Positions 36,595 to 45,407 of a stretch of DNA of 64,000 nucleotides are shown piece after piece (the stretch's first letter is position 1; the number at the start of each line of letters is the position of its first letter). The stretch is from Bradyrhizobium sp. SK17. GTDB lineage: Bacteria; Pseudomonadota; Alphaproteobacteria; Rhizobiales; Xanthobacteraceae. The notes below the pieces were generated by a model that saw only the letters and a list, made by a program, of their open reading frames with translations, was not told the DNA's origin and searched no databases. Where the stretch lies: the NCBI RefSeq assembly GCF_002831585.1, contig NZ_CP025113.1:5781001-5845000 (forward strand). Direction: 5' to 3'. The position numbers and the translations under genes were made by a program.

Positions 36595-37272
36595 ATGAAT
36601 GGCCCAAGCGGTCTCAGGTTGGCGACCTGCTTCGGACTGGCGGTTGTTCTGCCCGCTGCGCAGACACCGCCAACGGCGCATCCGCGGGACGAATGGCGTG
36701 TCATTGCCAAGGAATGTCGCGACGTCTTGCCTGCGCAGGCAAAGATACGGGCGTGTCTCAATTTACTGAGCGATCGGCGGCTCGCGCCCGCCTACCTTGC
36801 GCCGATCAACGCCGAGATCTCGAGCACGTTCCAAGGCCTGCGGGACTACGGCAACGCCATCAAATACAAGAAGATCGAAATCGCGCACGCCAATACCGCG
36901 GTGGAGCAACCTTCGGCTTCCAGCGAAGCGCTTCCCGCAAGTTTTGGCGCGATGTCCCTGCGTTACCTGGAGCTGGGTACACTCCAGTCGCTCAATCGCC
37001 TGGCCTTCTTCGACAGTCAGTCGGATGAAGCGCGCCGAGACGCAACTGAAGAGCAAAGCAACTACAACCAAGCGCTTTCATACAACCCGATGAACTACAG
37101 GGCCTATCGGTACCGGGCTGAAATTCGCAGCCTGTTCTGCGATCGCGCGTCTGCTGCCCAGGACATGGAAGCCGCGGTCAGGTTTGCTGAACAGGCTGGT
37201 GATCAGGACGCCGCTCGGGACTACAAGCATGTCACGCTCAGCGCTTGCATTCCGGCCTGGCGCCGGGACTAG
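36595..37272 (+). CDS. Exported TPR-like protein of unknown function
   Basis: The 225-residue protein begins with a signal-peptide-like stretch (LRLATCFGLAVVLPAAQT) and contains helical repeats in its C-terminal half, EEQSNYNQALSYNPMNYRAYRYRAEIRSLF being close to a TPR. An alternative ATG at 36556 would add 13 residues before the signal. It contains four or five cysteines (KECRDVL, RACLNLL, LFCDRAS, LSACIPAW). No partner genes are nearby and no function can be given. Confidence 0.6.
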   Translation: MNGPSGLRLATCFGLAVVLPAAQTPPTAHPRDEWRVIAKECRDVLPAQAKIRACLNLLSDRRLAPAYLAPINAEISSTFQGLRDYGNAIKYKKIEIAHANTAVEQPSASSEALPASFGAMSLRYLELGTLQSLNRLAFFDSQSDEARRDATEEQSNYNQALSYNPMNYRAYRYRAEIRSLFCDRASAAQDMEAAVRFAEQAGDQDAARDYKHVTLSACIPAWRRD

Positions 37273-37731
37273 TTTGCGAAACCCGTCCGTCGCCACCCGG
37301 CGACATAGCGCCGCGCCAGACCATCCCGATCGAACCGAAAGGTATCAAAAAACCTGCGAAATCGAAGTCGACCATCTGGAAGCCTTGCGCAAAATGCGAC
37401 AGAATGTCGCAGCAATTCGGTTCCGTCGATAGCCCCACCGGCGGCCATTTGCCCCGCTTTGGACGCTGCGGGCCAATCAACCAAAAGTCGAAGTGAGGCC
37501 ACAAGGCATTGTTTCAAGTGCGCTTTGGCGACCAATCCTGCCGTGGGCGGCAAGCCGCCTGCACCGGAGCCATGGAGTCTCAGCACCATACAATCAAACT
37601 TAACGAAAATTGAGATTCTGGTTCCCCAAAAAATAGCTACCTGCGGTTTACACAACCGTAGGGTTTGTCAGTCCATTTCGGAAACGGGATGCGCGGATAT
37701 CCCGCATGTTCAGTAGTCGAAAGGTAGAACA
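37273..37731. other. 459-bp non-coding stretch before the Flp pilin gene
   Basis: Open frames here on both strands are short, overlap each other and have no recognisable domains or ribosome-binding sites. The part from 37590 to 37720 is less GC-rich (ACTTAACGAAAATTGAGATT) and probably carries the flp promoter. Confidence 0.4.
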
Positions 37732-37896
37732 ATGAAAGCAGTTTGCATTTCGTTCCTTAAGGACGAGACCGGAGCCACGGCCATTGAATACGGCCTGATC
37801 GCCACCGGCATTGCTATCGCCATCATCGCTGCGGTGAAGGGCGTCGGAACGGCGCTGAGCGGGACCTTCAACTCGGTGAGCAGCTCACTGAAATAA
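37732..37896 (+). CDS. flp: Flp/Fap-type pilin
   Basis: This 54-residue protein has the Flp pilin signature: a short basic leader MKAVCISFLKDETG, the prepilin peptidase site before ATAIEYGL with the conserved Glu and Tyr, and one membrane/assembly helix IATGIAIAIIAAVKGVGTAL. Flp subunits build Tad pili used for surface adhesion. No cpa/tad secretion genes are in the window, so it is an orphan copy that would depend on a tad locus elsewhere. AAAGGTAG precedes the ATG. A hairpin follows at 37938. Confidence 0.85.
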   Translation: MKAVCISFLKDETGATAIEYGLIATGIAIAIIAAVKGVGTALSGTFNSVSSSLK

Positions 37897-37937
37897 TCGG
37901 AAGCTATGGACAGCGTTCTCAGCGCAACCATGGCCAG

Positions 37938-37970
37938 GCACCGGGCGGTTTCCTGTGTCCGTCCCGGTGC
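37938..37970 (+). terminator. Hairpin after the Flp pilin gene
   Basis: GCACCGGG (37938-37945) pairs with CCCGGTGC (37963-37970) around a 17-base loop, 41 bases after the flp stop. There is no T-run, so it may be a Rho-assisted end or a stability hairpin. Confidence 0.4.
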
Positions 37971-38134
37971 TGCTCCATCGTCGGCCCGCTGAATCGCCGA
38001 CCTATTGAAGCATGAATGACGATTGCGGATTCGAATTTCCTCCGACGCGCGCCCTGCATGTTGCTTGATCATCGCGAGCCGCAGGCAGTCTGCCCTCCCT
38101 AGCCTCGCTGTAGCATTGTCAAGGACCGCAGCTC

Positions 38135-39760
38135 ATGACCGCGGGCTGTCGGAAAGTTGGAATGTCCCTCCCGATTTGCGCGCCGGTCGTAGCGGCGTCT
38201 AACACCCCAACTCAACTGGTGAGCGCGGCTGCCCGGATGTGGCTGGCGACAGCCCTGGCGCTTGCCGTCGTGCTGCTCGTGCCGTTCTTCGTTGTCGATG
38301 TTCCACCGGTCCTGGACTATCCGAACCACCTCGCGCGGTTCTTCATCCTGGCGCATCCCGACGATCCAGTTCTCTCGAAAATGTATGCGCCGCACTGGAC
38401 CGTCCTGCCCAATCTCGGCGTCGACCTCATCGGCGCTGCACTGCTGCGCATGACCGATGCGCACACCGGTGGTCGGATGCTGCTGGCCTTGTCCCTGATG
38501 TCTCCGGTGGCCGGGGCCATCATCTACCATCGGACCGTGTTCGGTACGCGTTCCTACTGGCCGCTGGCGTCGGGACTGGTCGCCTACAATGCGTGCTTCT
38601 TCCTGGGCTTCATGAACTACCTGCTGTCGCTTGGCCTGGCGCTGGCGGGCGCGGCTGCCTGGATCGCGCTTCGTCGGCGGGATCGTTCGGGCTGGAAGGC
38701 GGTCGCCGGCGCGGTAGCGGCGATCGTGACCTTCTTCAGCCATATCTTCGGGCTCGCGTTGCTGTTCCTGCTGATTGCAGCAGACGAAGTGGCCGAGCTC
38801 TGGAGGAGGCACGAGTCGGGTACACTCACGCCGCGCGCCTTCCTGAAGGCCGCCGTCCCGATGCTGGTCGCTCTCGGACCCGTCGTGGTGCTGTACGGCA
38901 TGAGTCCGTTCGGCGACAAGGCCACGACGTTCGGTGCCTGGCGGGCCATTTCCAAAGTCATGAGGCTCGTAAGTCCATTCATGACGACGAGCGTCGCTCT
39001 GACACTCGTGACCACGGTCGCGGTTGCCGTTGTGCTGATCGCGATGCGCCGCCGGATCACGTTTGCCCCGGGACTGCCGCTCGTTCTGGCGGTGCTGGCG
39101 ATCGTCTACGTCGCCGCGCCATTGCGGCTAAAGGGCGGCTCCTTCATCGATCTGCGCGTGGCGCTGATGTTCGCCCTGCTGTTGTTCGCGGGCATTCAAC
39201 CGCGGATCGCACGGCGCGAGGCAATGTTCGTCGCGTTCACTCTGGCGGCCCTGATTTGCGTCCGCTCCGCCTATGTCGGGGCAACGTGGATCGATCACCG
39301 CAAGGACGTCGCCGATCTGCGGGCTGCGATCGCCAGTGTCGAGCCCGGCGCGCGCGTGCTGGTTGCAACGGGATATCAGGGAGAGGTGGCGCAAGCCGAT
39401 CCCGAGCGCAGGGCCCTGTTCGGCATTTACCGATTGACCGGACACCTCCCCGCCTTGCTGGCGATCGAACGCTCGGCATTTTGGCCGACCCTGTTCGCCG
39501 ATCCTTCGCAACAGCCGGTGACCGTGTTGCCGCCATTCCGTCGGATTTCGACCCCGTTGGGGGAGCCGCTGGACTGGAGCACGCTGGCCAGCGAACGATA
39601 TTCCGAGGAGACGTTGCAGTTTGCGCCGTACCTCGCCCGCTGGCGCGCCGATTTCGACTACGTGCTGCTGATTGATCCAACGCCCGAGCCTGAGCATATA
39701 GCGAAGCTGTCGTCGCTCTACGATGGCAACTTTGCGAAGCTCTATCGGATCGATCACTGA
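38135..39760 (+). CDS. Polytopic membrane protein, possibly GT-C-type glycosyltransferase
   Basis: The 541-residue protein has about ten hydrophobic segments up to residue 380 and a soluble C-terminal domain (about 385-541). After the first segment comes VPPVLDYPNHLARFF, with acidic residues where GT-C glycosyltransferases carry their catalytic Asp. This is the only hint of function. A start at 38135 has AAGGA nine bases upstream; 38162 or 38237 are alternatives. It is isolated, 240 bp after the pilin gene and before a convergent exporter gene. Confidence 0.65.
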   Translation: MTAGCRKVGMSLPICAPVVAASNTPTQLVSAAARMWLATALALAVVLLVPFFVVDVPPVLDYPNHLARFFILAHPDDPVLSKMYAPHWTVLPNLGVDLIGAALLRMTDAHTGGRMLLALSLMSPVAGAIIYHRTVFGTRSYWPLASGLVAYNACFFLGFMNYLLSLGLALAGAAAWIALRRRDRSGWKAVAGAVAAIVTFFSHIFGLALLFLLIAADEVAELWRRHESGTLTPRAFLKAAVPMLVALGPVVVLYGMSPFGDKATTFGAWRAISKVMRLVSPFMTTSVALTLVTTVAVAVVLIAMRRRITFAPGLPLVLAVLAIVYVAAPLRLKGGSFIDLRVALMFALLLFAGIQPRIARREAMFVAFTLAALICVRSAYVGATWIDHRKDVADLRAAIASVEPGARVLVATGYQGEVAQADPERRALFGIYRLTGHLPALLAIERSAFWPTLFADPSQQPVTVLPPFRRISTPLGEPLDWSTLASERYSEETLQFAPYLARWRADFDYVLLIDPTPEPEHIAKLSSLYDGNFAKLYRIDH

Positions 39761-39876
39761 TCCACCGCCGCGCTCGCAGCAGCTCCCGGTCAATGATGCG
39801 ACGCCGCGGCGCCGATCGCGAGGCCGCCAGTTGCGGCAGCCGCGCGATCGATCACCTCGCGACGGGATCCACCCGT

Positions 39877-40782
39877 TCAGGCGCGCTGCACTCTCAGCAG
39901 CGGCCGCGGAAAGGCCTGCGCGCAGGCGACGCCGAGCAGCGCGAGACCGCCGCCGATGACGTGGAACGGCCTGACCGGTTCTCCCAACATCACGATCGCG
40001 GCGGCGGCGGTCAGCACCGGCAGCAGGTTCATGAAGATCGCGCAGCGGTTGGGGCCGAGTTGCGCGACGCCGCGGATCCAGAGGAACGGCAGCACGACCG
40101 AGGCCAGCGCGCCGGCGTAGACGATCAGCGGCAGTGTCGCAGCGTTGACCTGGCGCAGCGGCGCCGGCGTGGCGAGGAAGGCGGGAAACATCACGGCCAG
40201 CGCGCACAGCGCCTGCATGTAGGTCGACTGCCATCCGGTGATCGGCAGATTCCATCGCTTTAGCAGCACGCCGTACAGCGCGTAGACGATCGCGGCCAGC
40301 AGCATCAATGCGTCGCCGGCATGCACGCCGTTGCGCAGCAGTGATGACAAATCACCGCCGCTAACGAGATAGATCAGGCCCGCGAACGACAATGGCGCGC
40401 CGCAGATCATGCCGAGCGTCGGCTGCTCGCCGAGCAACGCGGCACTGAGCGCGACGGTCAACAGCGGCGTCAGCGCGGTGAACACCGCCATGTTGGTCGC
40501 GGTCGTTGTCTCGGCCGCCAGATACGACAGGCTCTGGAACAGGCACATCGCAAGAAAGCCAAGGATCGCGAGCGGACCGAGATGCGGCCAGATCGCAAGG
40601 CGGTTGCGCCAGACGGCGCGCGCCACGAACGGAGACATCAACAGAACCGCGACCAGCAGGCGATAGAAGGTGATTGCCTGCGGACCGATGGTGTGCGCCG
40701 ACAGGCGGGACACGATGACGTTGCCGGCCCACAGCACGATGGCGACGAAGGGATAGAGAAGTGCGGCTTTCTGCTTGAACAT
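39877..40782 (-). CDS. EamA/DMT-superfamily exporter
   Basis: The 301-residue protein has ten hydrophobic segments as two EamA repeats (FYRLLVAVLLMSPF in the first, NRCAIFMNLLPVLTAAAAIVMLGE in the second, both family-typical). The last motif is the common EamA end NLLPVxTxxxxxxxLGE. It diverges from an AraC-type regulator with 112 bp between starts and a palindrome at 40847, so that regulator probably controls it. Confidence 0.85.
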   Translation of the reverse strand: MFKQKAALLYPFVAIVLWAGNVIVSRLSAHTIGPQAITFYRLLVAVLLMSPFVARAVWRNRLAIWPHLGPLAILGFLAMCLFQSLSYLAAETTTATNMAVFTALTPLLTVALSAALLGEQPTLGMICGAPLSFAGLIYLVSGGDLSSLLRNGVHAGDALMLLAAIVYALYGVLLKRWNLPITGWQSTYMQALCALAVMFPAFLATPAPLRQVNAATLPLIVYAGALASVVLPFLWIRGVAQLGPNRCAIFMNLLPVLTAAAAIVMLGEPVRPFHVIGGGLALLGVACAQAFPRPLLRVQRA

Positions 40783-40846
40783 GATCTGATCGCGGGGTTC
40801 GAGGAATACCCGCCAGCAACTAGCTGTCGCATGATGGTCCGTCTCA

Positions 40847-40869
40847 CGCTAGAATGACCTAACCTAGCG
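40847..40869. promoter_or_regulatory. Palindromic operator candidate between the EamA exporter and AraC regulator genes
   Basis: CGCTAG (40847-40852) and CTAGCG (40864-40869) are a perfect inverted repeat with an 11-bp spacer, 26 bases before the regulator start and 65 before the exporter start. Position in a divergent promoter suggests a regulator site. Confidence 0.4.
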
Positions 40870-40894
40870 AAATTGGGACATTCGAGATCAAGAC

Positions 40895-41668
40895 GTGTTC
40901 GACGAGCTGATCACACGGCACCTCGACTATCACGCCACGGCACGGCCGATGGCGGCGATGGAGATCGACTATCCGAGCGGCGCCTCGACCGGACTGCACG
41001 CGCATCCGCGCGGCCAGCTGCTCTACGCCATCGAAGGCGTCATGATCGTTCGCTGCGTCGAGGGCACCTGGGTGGTGCCGCCCAATCGCGCGGTGTGGCT
41101 GGTGGCTGGGCTGGAACACGAGGTCCGCATGTGCGGCGCGGTCAAGATCCGCACCGTGTTCGTCGACGCCGGCACGGCGCCGAATCTGCCGCAGACCAGT
41201 TGCGTGTTCACGGTCTCGCCGCTGCTGCGCGAATTGTTCGTCGCTGCGATGCGTGTCCCGCTCGACTATGCGTCCGCGACCAGCGACGAGCGCCTGATGC
41301 TGGTGCTGCTCGACCAGCTGCGCGAGGTCGATGTGCTGCCGCTGCATCTGCCGATGCCGCGCGACGAGAGGCTCGCGCGGATCTGCGAGGCGCTGGTGAG
41401 CCACCCGGACGATGCCTCCACTGCCGAGCAGTGGGCGCGCCGGCTGAAGTTGACGTCGAAGACCGTCCATCGCCTGTTTGCCAAGGAAACCGGCATGACG
41501 TTCGGCGAGTGGCGTCAGCAGGCTCGCCTGCTGTTCGCGCTCGAGCGCCTCGCGCGCGGCGCGCGGGTGGTCGATGTCGCGCTCGACGCCGGCTATGCCA
41601 GCCAGAGCGCGTTCACTGCGATGTTCCGCCGGCATTTCGGTGTGCCGCCAAACGCCTTCTATCGATAG
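40895..41668 (+). CDS. AraC-family regulator with cupin sensor domain
   Basis: The 257-residue protein has an N-terminal cupin (about residues 20-100, with GLHAHPRGQLLYAIEGVM and WVVPPNRAVWLVAG) and a C-terminal AraC DNA-binding domain (about 160-257, ending VALDAGYASQSAFTAMFRRHFG). Such regulators often control adjacent divergent exporters. The GTG at 40895 is the first start of this frame (V FDELITRHLD). Ligand unknown. Confidence 0.88.
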   Translation: MFDELITRHLDYHATARPMAAMEIDYPSGASTGLHAHPRGQLLYAIEGVMIVRCVEGTWVVPPNRAVWLVAGLEHEVRMCGAVKIRTVFVDAGTAPNLPQTSCVFTVSPLLRELFVAAMRVPLDYASATSDERLMLVLLDQLREVDVLPLHLPMPRDERLARICEALVSHPDDASTAEQWARRLKLTSKTVHRLFAKETGMTFGEWRQQARLLFALERLARGARVVDVALDAGYASQSAFTAMFRRHFGVPPNAFYR

Positions 41669-41685
41669 GCCCTCACGGCGGAGAG

Positions 41686-42588
41686 CTAACGCTCGGCTGG
41701 CGCTGACTGGGCGGCCGGCCCCACGATCCATTCCCTGAACGCCGCGATTTTCGGCAGCGACTGCCTGTTGTCGGGACAGACGAGATAATAGGCGAATTCC
41801 TCCAGATGCGCGGTGTCCTGCAATTGGATCAGTTCGCCGCGCGCGATCTGGTCTGCGACCATCGCCGCCGGCAGCAGCCCCGCCCCCTGCCCCGTCAGCA
41901 CCGCCTTCAGCAGCAGGCTGCCGTCATCGAACGAGGGGCCGCGCGGCGTCCGAACCTCCGCGATGCCGTTGGCCTGAAACCACAGGCTCCAGCCCTTGCG
42001 CTCGGCGTCATGCACCTGCGGCCAGCCCGCGAGCTCATCGGGAGATGCCGGCCGCCCGAGCCGCTCGACCAGCGATGGCGCGGCCACCACCACCATCTCG
42101 ACCGTGACGACGCGATCGCTGCGCAGCCCCGGATAACGGCCAAGGCCGTGGCGCACCGCGATGTCGACACCGCTGCGCGAGAAGTCCACCAGCGTGTTGC
42201 CGGTGACGATCTGAAGATCGATCTCGGGATGCGTATTCTGAAATGACGCCAGGCGCGGCACCAGCCAGGCCGATGCGAAGAATGGCGTGACGCTCACCGT
42301 CAGCGTGCCGATATCGACAGATGCGGTGACACGGCGCGACGCATCCGCGATCTGGCGAAAGGCATTGCGGATCGACGGCAGATAGTCGCGACCGGCGTCG
42401 GTGAGATAGATGCCGCGCGGCACCCGCTCGAACAGTTTCACCCCCAGATGGGCTTCGAGGGTCTTGAGCATCTGGCTGACCGCGCCCGGCGTCACGCACA
42501 GCTCCTCGGCCGCGAGCTTCACCGAGAGGTGGCGGGCGGCGGACTCGAACGCCTTGAGCGCGTTCAGGGGTGGAAGCCTGCTCTCCAT
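41686..42588 (-). CDS. LysR-family regulator, GcvA-like
   Basis: The 300-residue protein begins LPPLNALKAFESAARHLSVK, the GcvA-type helix-turn-helix with AAEELCVTPGAVSQMLKTLE, followed by a type 2 periplasmic-binding effector domain. It is divergent from a thioesterase-MFS pair. Two identical 13-bp T-N11-A palindromes lie in the intergenic region, one four bases before its own start, so it likely represses itself and controls the pair. Confidence 0.9.
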   Translation of the reverse strand: MESRLPPLNALKAFESAARHLSVKLAAEELCVTPGAVSQMLKTLEAHLGVKLFERVPRGIYLTDAGRDYLPSIRNAFRQIADASRRVTASVDIGTLTVSVTPFFASAWLVPRLASFQNTHPEIDLQIVTGNTLVDFSRSGVDIAVRHGLGRYPGLRSDRVVTVEMVVVAAPSLVERLGRPASPDELAGWPQVHDAERKGWSLWFQANGIAEVRTPRGPSFDDGSLLLKAVLTGQGAGLLPAAMVADQIARGELIQLQDTAHLEEFAYYLVCPDNRQSLPKIAAFREWIVGPAAQSAPAER

Positions 42589-42591
42589 GAT

Positions 42592-42604
42592 TTAGATTTT
42601 CTAA
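42592..42604. promoter_or_regulatory. LysR-type operator TTAGATTTTCTAA (copy 1, next to lysR)
   Basis: A perfect palindrome TTAGA-TTT-TCTAA of the T-N11-A type ends four bases before the lysR start codon. An identical copy lies at 42713-42725. Confidence 0.65.
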
Positions 42605-42712
42605 TCCAGAATCCGCAGCAAATCTGGTTTGCCAACCTGGTCTTCTGCGCGCTCTATCAGCCTATCCTAATGCTGAAAGCCTCGTCAACGCAGAGCATTC
42701 CTAGCTAAAAAG

Positions 42713-42725
42713 TTAGATTTTCTAA
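42713..42725. promoter_or_regulatory. LysR-type operator TTAGATTTTCTAA (copy 2, before the thioesterase gene)
   Basis: An identical copy of the 13-bp palindrome at 42592, 57 bases before the thioesterase start and 121 bases centre to centre from copy 1. The position fits activation or repression of the thioesterase-MFS unit. Confidence 0.65.
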
Positions 42726-42781
42726 TCTTTCGATGCCTACCAGCGACGGCTTTCAGTTCACGCATGAAACCAGGACAAGGC

Positions 42782-43288
42782 ATGTTTGAGGTCCCCGATA
42801 GATTAGACCTGCGCGAAGTCAGCGCAGGTAGCCCCGCCAGCAGACTCGTCGATCGCATCAACGCGTCGCAAGCCGGCGCCCTGCCCGGCCTGCTGGGCTT
42901 TCGCTGGATCGAAGCCGAACGCGGCCACATCCGCGGCCGCTTCGACATCGCCGCAAAGCACTTCTCGCCGCACGGACTGTTACACGGCGCGAGCATCGTC
43001 GCGCTGGCAGATACCGCGTGCGGGTTCGGCTGCCTCGCGTCCTTGCCGGACGGTGCCGTCGGCTTCGCGACCGGCGAGTTGAAGACGAATTTCATCGGCG
43101 CGGCGCGCGAAGGCGGCGTGAGCTGCGAGGCGCGCCTCGTTCATGCCGGGCGCACCACCCAGGTGTGGGATGCCGAGATCCGCAGCGAGGCGACCGGCAA
43201 GACGATCGCGCTGTTCCGCTGCACGCAGATGCTGCTCTATCCGCCGGCCGGGGCCAGTGACCGCGCGGCGCAGGGAGAACGATCATGA
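42782..43288 (+). CDS. PaaI-type hotdog-fold thioesterase
   Basis: The 168-residue protein has the PaaI/YdiI hotdog core: FSPHGLLHGASIVALADTACGFG with HG and the acidic residue in the central helix, followed by TGELKTNFIGAAREGG. These enzymes hydrolyse acyl- or aryl-CoA thioesters. The ATG at 42782 has AGGACA upstream; an ATG at 42764 is possible. It is coupled to the MFS gene by an ATGA overlap, so the two likely act on one compound under the divergent LysR regulator. Confidence 0.83.
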   Translation: MFEVPDRLDLREVSAGSPASRLVDRINASQAGALPGLLGFRWIEAERGHIRGRFDIAAKHFSPHGLLHGASIVALADTACGFGCLASLPDGAVGFATGELKTNFIGAAREGGVSCEARLVHAGRTTQVWDAEIRSEATGKTIALFRCTQMLLYPPAGASDRAAQGERS

Positions 43289-44547
43289 GGAGTGCCACCA
43301 TGCACGCCGGACAGCAACGCGCGAAGCCGTTCTACGGCTGGATGGTGGTCGCGGCCGCCTTTGTCGTCACGTTCATCGGCTTCGGCAGCGCCTACACGTT
43401 CTCATCCTTTGTCGAGTCCTTGCAACGCGAGTTCGGCGCCTCGCGCGGCTCGGTGTCGCTGGTGTTCTCGTTCGCGGGCTTCCTGTATTTCGGCCTCGGC
43501 ATCGTCTCGGGCCCGCTTGCCGACCGCTGGGGCGCGCGCCGGCTCGCGGCAATTGGAATGGCGCTGGTCGGGCTTGGCATGGTGCTGGCGGGACAGGCGC
43601 AAACCATCCTTCAGGTCTACGCCGCCTACAGCATCGGGATCGGCGCCGGCGTCGGTTGCGCCTACGTCCCGACGCTGGGTGCCGTGCAACGCTGGTTCGT
43701 CCGGCGGCGCGGCTTTGCGTCGGGCCTCGCCGTCAGCGGGATCGGGGTCGGAACATTGGTGATGCCGCCGCTCGCCACCTGGCTGATCGCGAGCCTCGGC
43801 TGGCGCGATGCCTATGTCGTGCTCGGCGTCGTTGCCGTTATCGCCGGCATCGGCGCATCGCTCCTGATCGCGGACGATCCGCGCCGCTACGGCACCGGAC
43901 CGGATGGCGACCCGCTCGATATGGCGTCAGGCCCGCCGCTGCGTCAGGGTGTTTCGATCCGCCATGCGGTACGCACCGCCCGCTTCGCGGGGCTCTATGC
44001 GGCCTGCCTGGTCAGTGCGTTCGGCGTGTTCGTACCCTTCGTGCATCTGGTGCCGTTCGCGCTCGACCATCAGGTGACGCCGACGCTCGCCGTGCTACTG
44101 CTCGGGATGATCGGCGTCGGCAGCACGGCCGGTCGCTTCGTCCTGGGGAGCATCGCCGACCGGGTCGGCCGTGACGCGTTTCTGATCGCGATGTATCTCG
44201 GAATGGCCGCCTCGCTGGCGATCTGGGCGTTCGCCGGCGCATTCTGGTCGCTGACCGTCTTCGCGCTGTTGTTCGGCGTGTTCTATGGCGGCTGGGTCGC
44301 GATCCTGCCCGCGGTGGTCACCGACCATTTCGGCGGCCGCAATGTCGGCGGCATCATCGGCATCCTCTACACCAGCGTCGCATTCGGAACGCTGCTCGGG
44401 CCAAGCGCCGCGGGCTTCGCGTTCGACATCAACCACAGCTACCTCGTTCCGATTGCGATCAGCGCAGCCGCCAACCTGGTCGCCGCCCTCCTCGCAATGG
44501 CTACGATGCGAACCGCCTCGCCGATCGCCACAGTCACGCCGCGTTGA
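43285..44547 (+). CDS. MFS transporter, monocarboxylate/oxalate-formate antiporter type
   Basis: The 420-residue protein has twelve hydrophobic segments. FYGWMVVAAAFVVTFIGFGSAYTFSSF opens the first, as in the OFA/MCT subfamily of transporters for organic acids, and GPLADRWGARRL is the loop motif. It overlaps the thioesterase by four bases. The pair suggests uptake of a carboxylate and handling of its CoA ester. Substrate unknown. Confidence 0.85.
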   Translation: MRSATMHAGQQRAKPFYGWMVVAAAFVVTFIGFGSAYTFSSFVESLQREFGASRGSVSLVFSFAGFLYFGLGIVSGPLADRWGARRLAAIGMALVGLGMVLAGQAQTILQVYAAYSIGIGAGVGCAYVPTLGAVQRWFVRRRGFASGLAVSGIGVGTLVMPPLATWLIASLGWRDAYVVLGVVAVIAGIGASLLIADDPRRYGTGPDGDPLDMASGPPLRQGVSIRHAVRTARFAGLYAACLVSAFGVFVPFVHLVPFALDHQVTPTLAVLLLGMIGVGSTAGRFVLGSIADRVGRDAFLIAMYLGMAASLAIWAFAGAFWSLTVFALLFGVFYGGWVAILPAVVTDHFGGRNVGGIIGILYTSVAFGTLLGPSAAGFAFDINHSYLVPIAISAAANLVAALLAMATMRTASPIATVTPR

Positions 44548-44632
44548 TCCCCATGACCGTCGGTGGCATCAATGCTACGTACGGGGATCACCGCCCCCGC
44601 TGGTTCGAGCCACGGAGATCCCTCGCATCGCC

Positions 44633-45334
44633 ATGACCAACGCCTGGAGCTACCGCCGCGCAGATCGAGACGACATCGTCGAACTGGCGGCGTGGTCCGG
44701 TGCCGGCTCGCCTGGCCTCAGGCCGCACTTCCATGACGAGAGCCAGATCGTCCTGGTGCTGTCGGGGGCGCGCGCCTTTCGCATCGACGGCGCGACCGTC
44801 ACGGTGCCTGCCGGACATGCCGCGCTCATTCCCGCCGGAATGCTCCATGCGCCGCTGCCGACACCGGATCAGACGGTTTGCCTGAATGCCTATGTTCCAA
44901 CGAGCCGCGCCGCGTCGTCGCTACGGATCATCAGCGTCGGGGCACGGCTTCGGCGCTTGGGTGAGATATCGCCCGAGCACATGCTCGGGATCACCGGCGA
45001 CATCCTGTCGCGTGAGCCGTCTCCCTCGGTGCAGCTCACCGGCAGGGCGAAGCTCGGCACCGCCCTGACGGGAAGCACCGAGCCGATCGGCGAGATCGCG
45101 GCGGGCTTCGGACGCAGCCGGGAAGGCTTCAGCCGCATGGTGAGGCGCGAGCTCGGCGTCTCGCCGCATGCCTTCCGCCTGCTGGCCCGGCTCAATCGTG
45201 CCCGGCAACTGCTGCGCGCCGGCGAGCCGATCGCAGCAGCGGCGGCCGATGCCGGCTTTGCCGACCAGAGCCATCTCACCCGTCTGTTCCGCCGCACCTT
45301 TGGCACCACACCCGGCGTCTACTGGCGTGACTGA
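44633..45334 (+). CDS. AraC-family regulator with cupin domain
   Basis: This 233-residue protein has an N-terminal cupin (about 20-90: LRPHFHDESQIVLVLSGARAF) and a C-terminal double helix-turn-helix (about 140-230: SREGFSRMVRRELGVSPHAF and ADAGFADQSHLTRLFRRTFG). The start at 44633 is the first ATG that leaves the domain intact; ribosome-binding site is weak. It is followed by a TSUP permease on the same strand, 73 bp away, possibly its target. Confidence 0.85.
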   Translation: MTNAWSYRRADRDDIVELAAWSGAGSPGLRPHFHDESQIVLVLSGARAFRIDGATVTVPAGHAALIPAGMLHAPLPTPDQTVCLNAYVPTSRAASSLRIISVGARLRRLGEISPEHMLGITGDILSREPSPSVQLTGRAKLGTALTGSTEPIGEIAAGFGRSREGFSRMVRRELGVSPHAFRLLARLNRARQLLRAGEPIAAAAADAGFADQSHLTRLFRRTFGTTPGVYWRD

Positions 45335-45407
45335 CGACGCGTCACAGACGTTCCAGACGGGCCGGCGCTCCACCCGCTAGCCTGCTCACCCTCAACGAGG
45401 GTGATGC

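Noticed and set aside
37269..37655. A 128-codon open frame on the - strand
   Set aside because: Begins in a region of mixed composition, has no domain and overlaps frames on the + strand; support is too weak.
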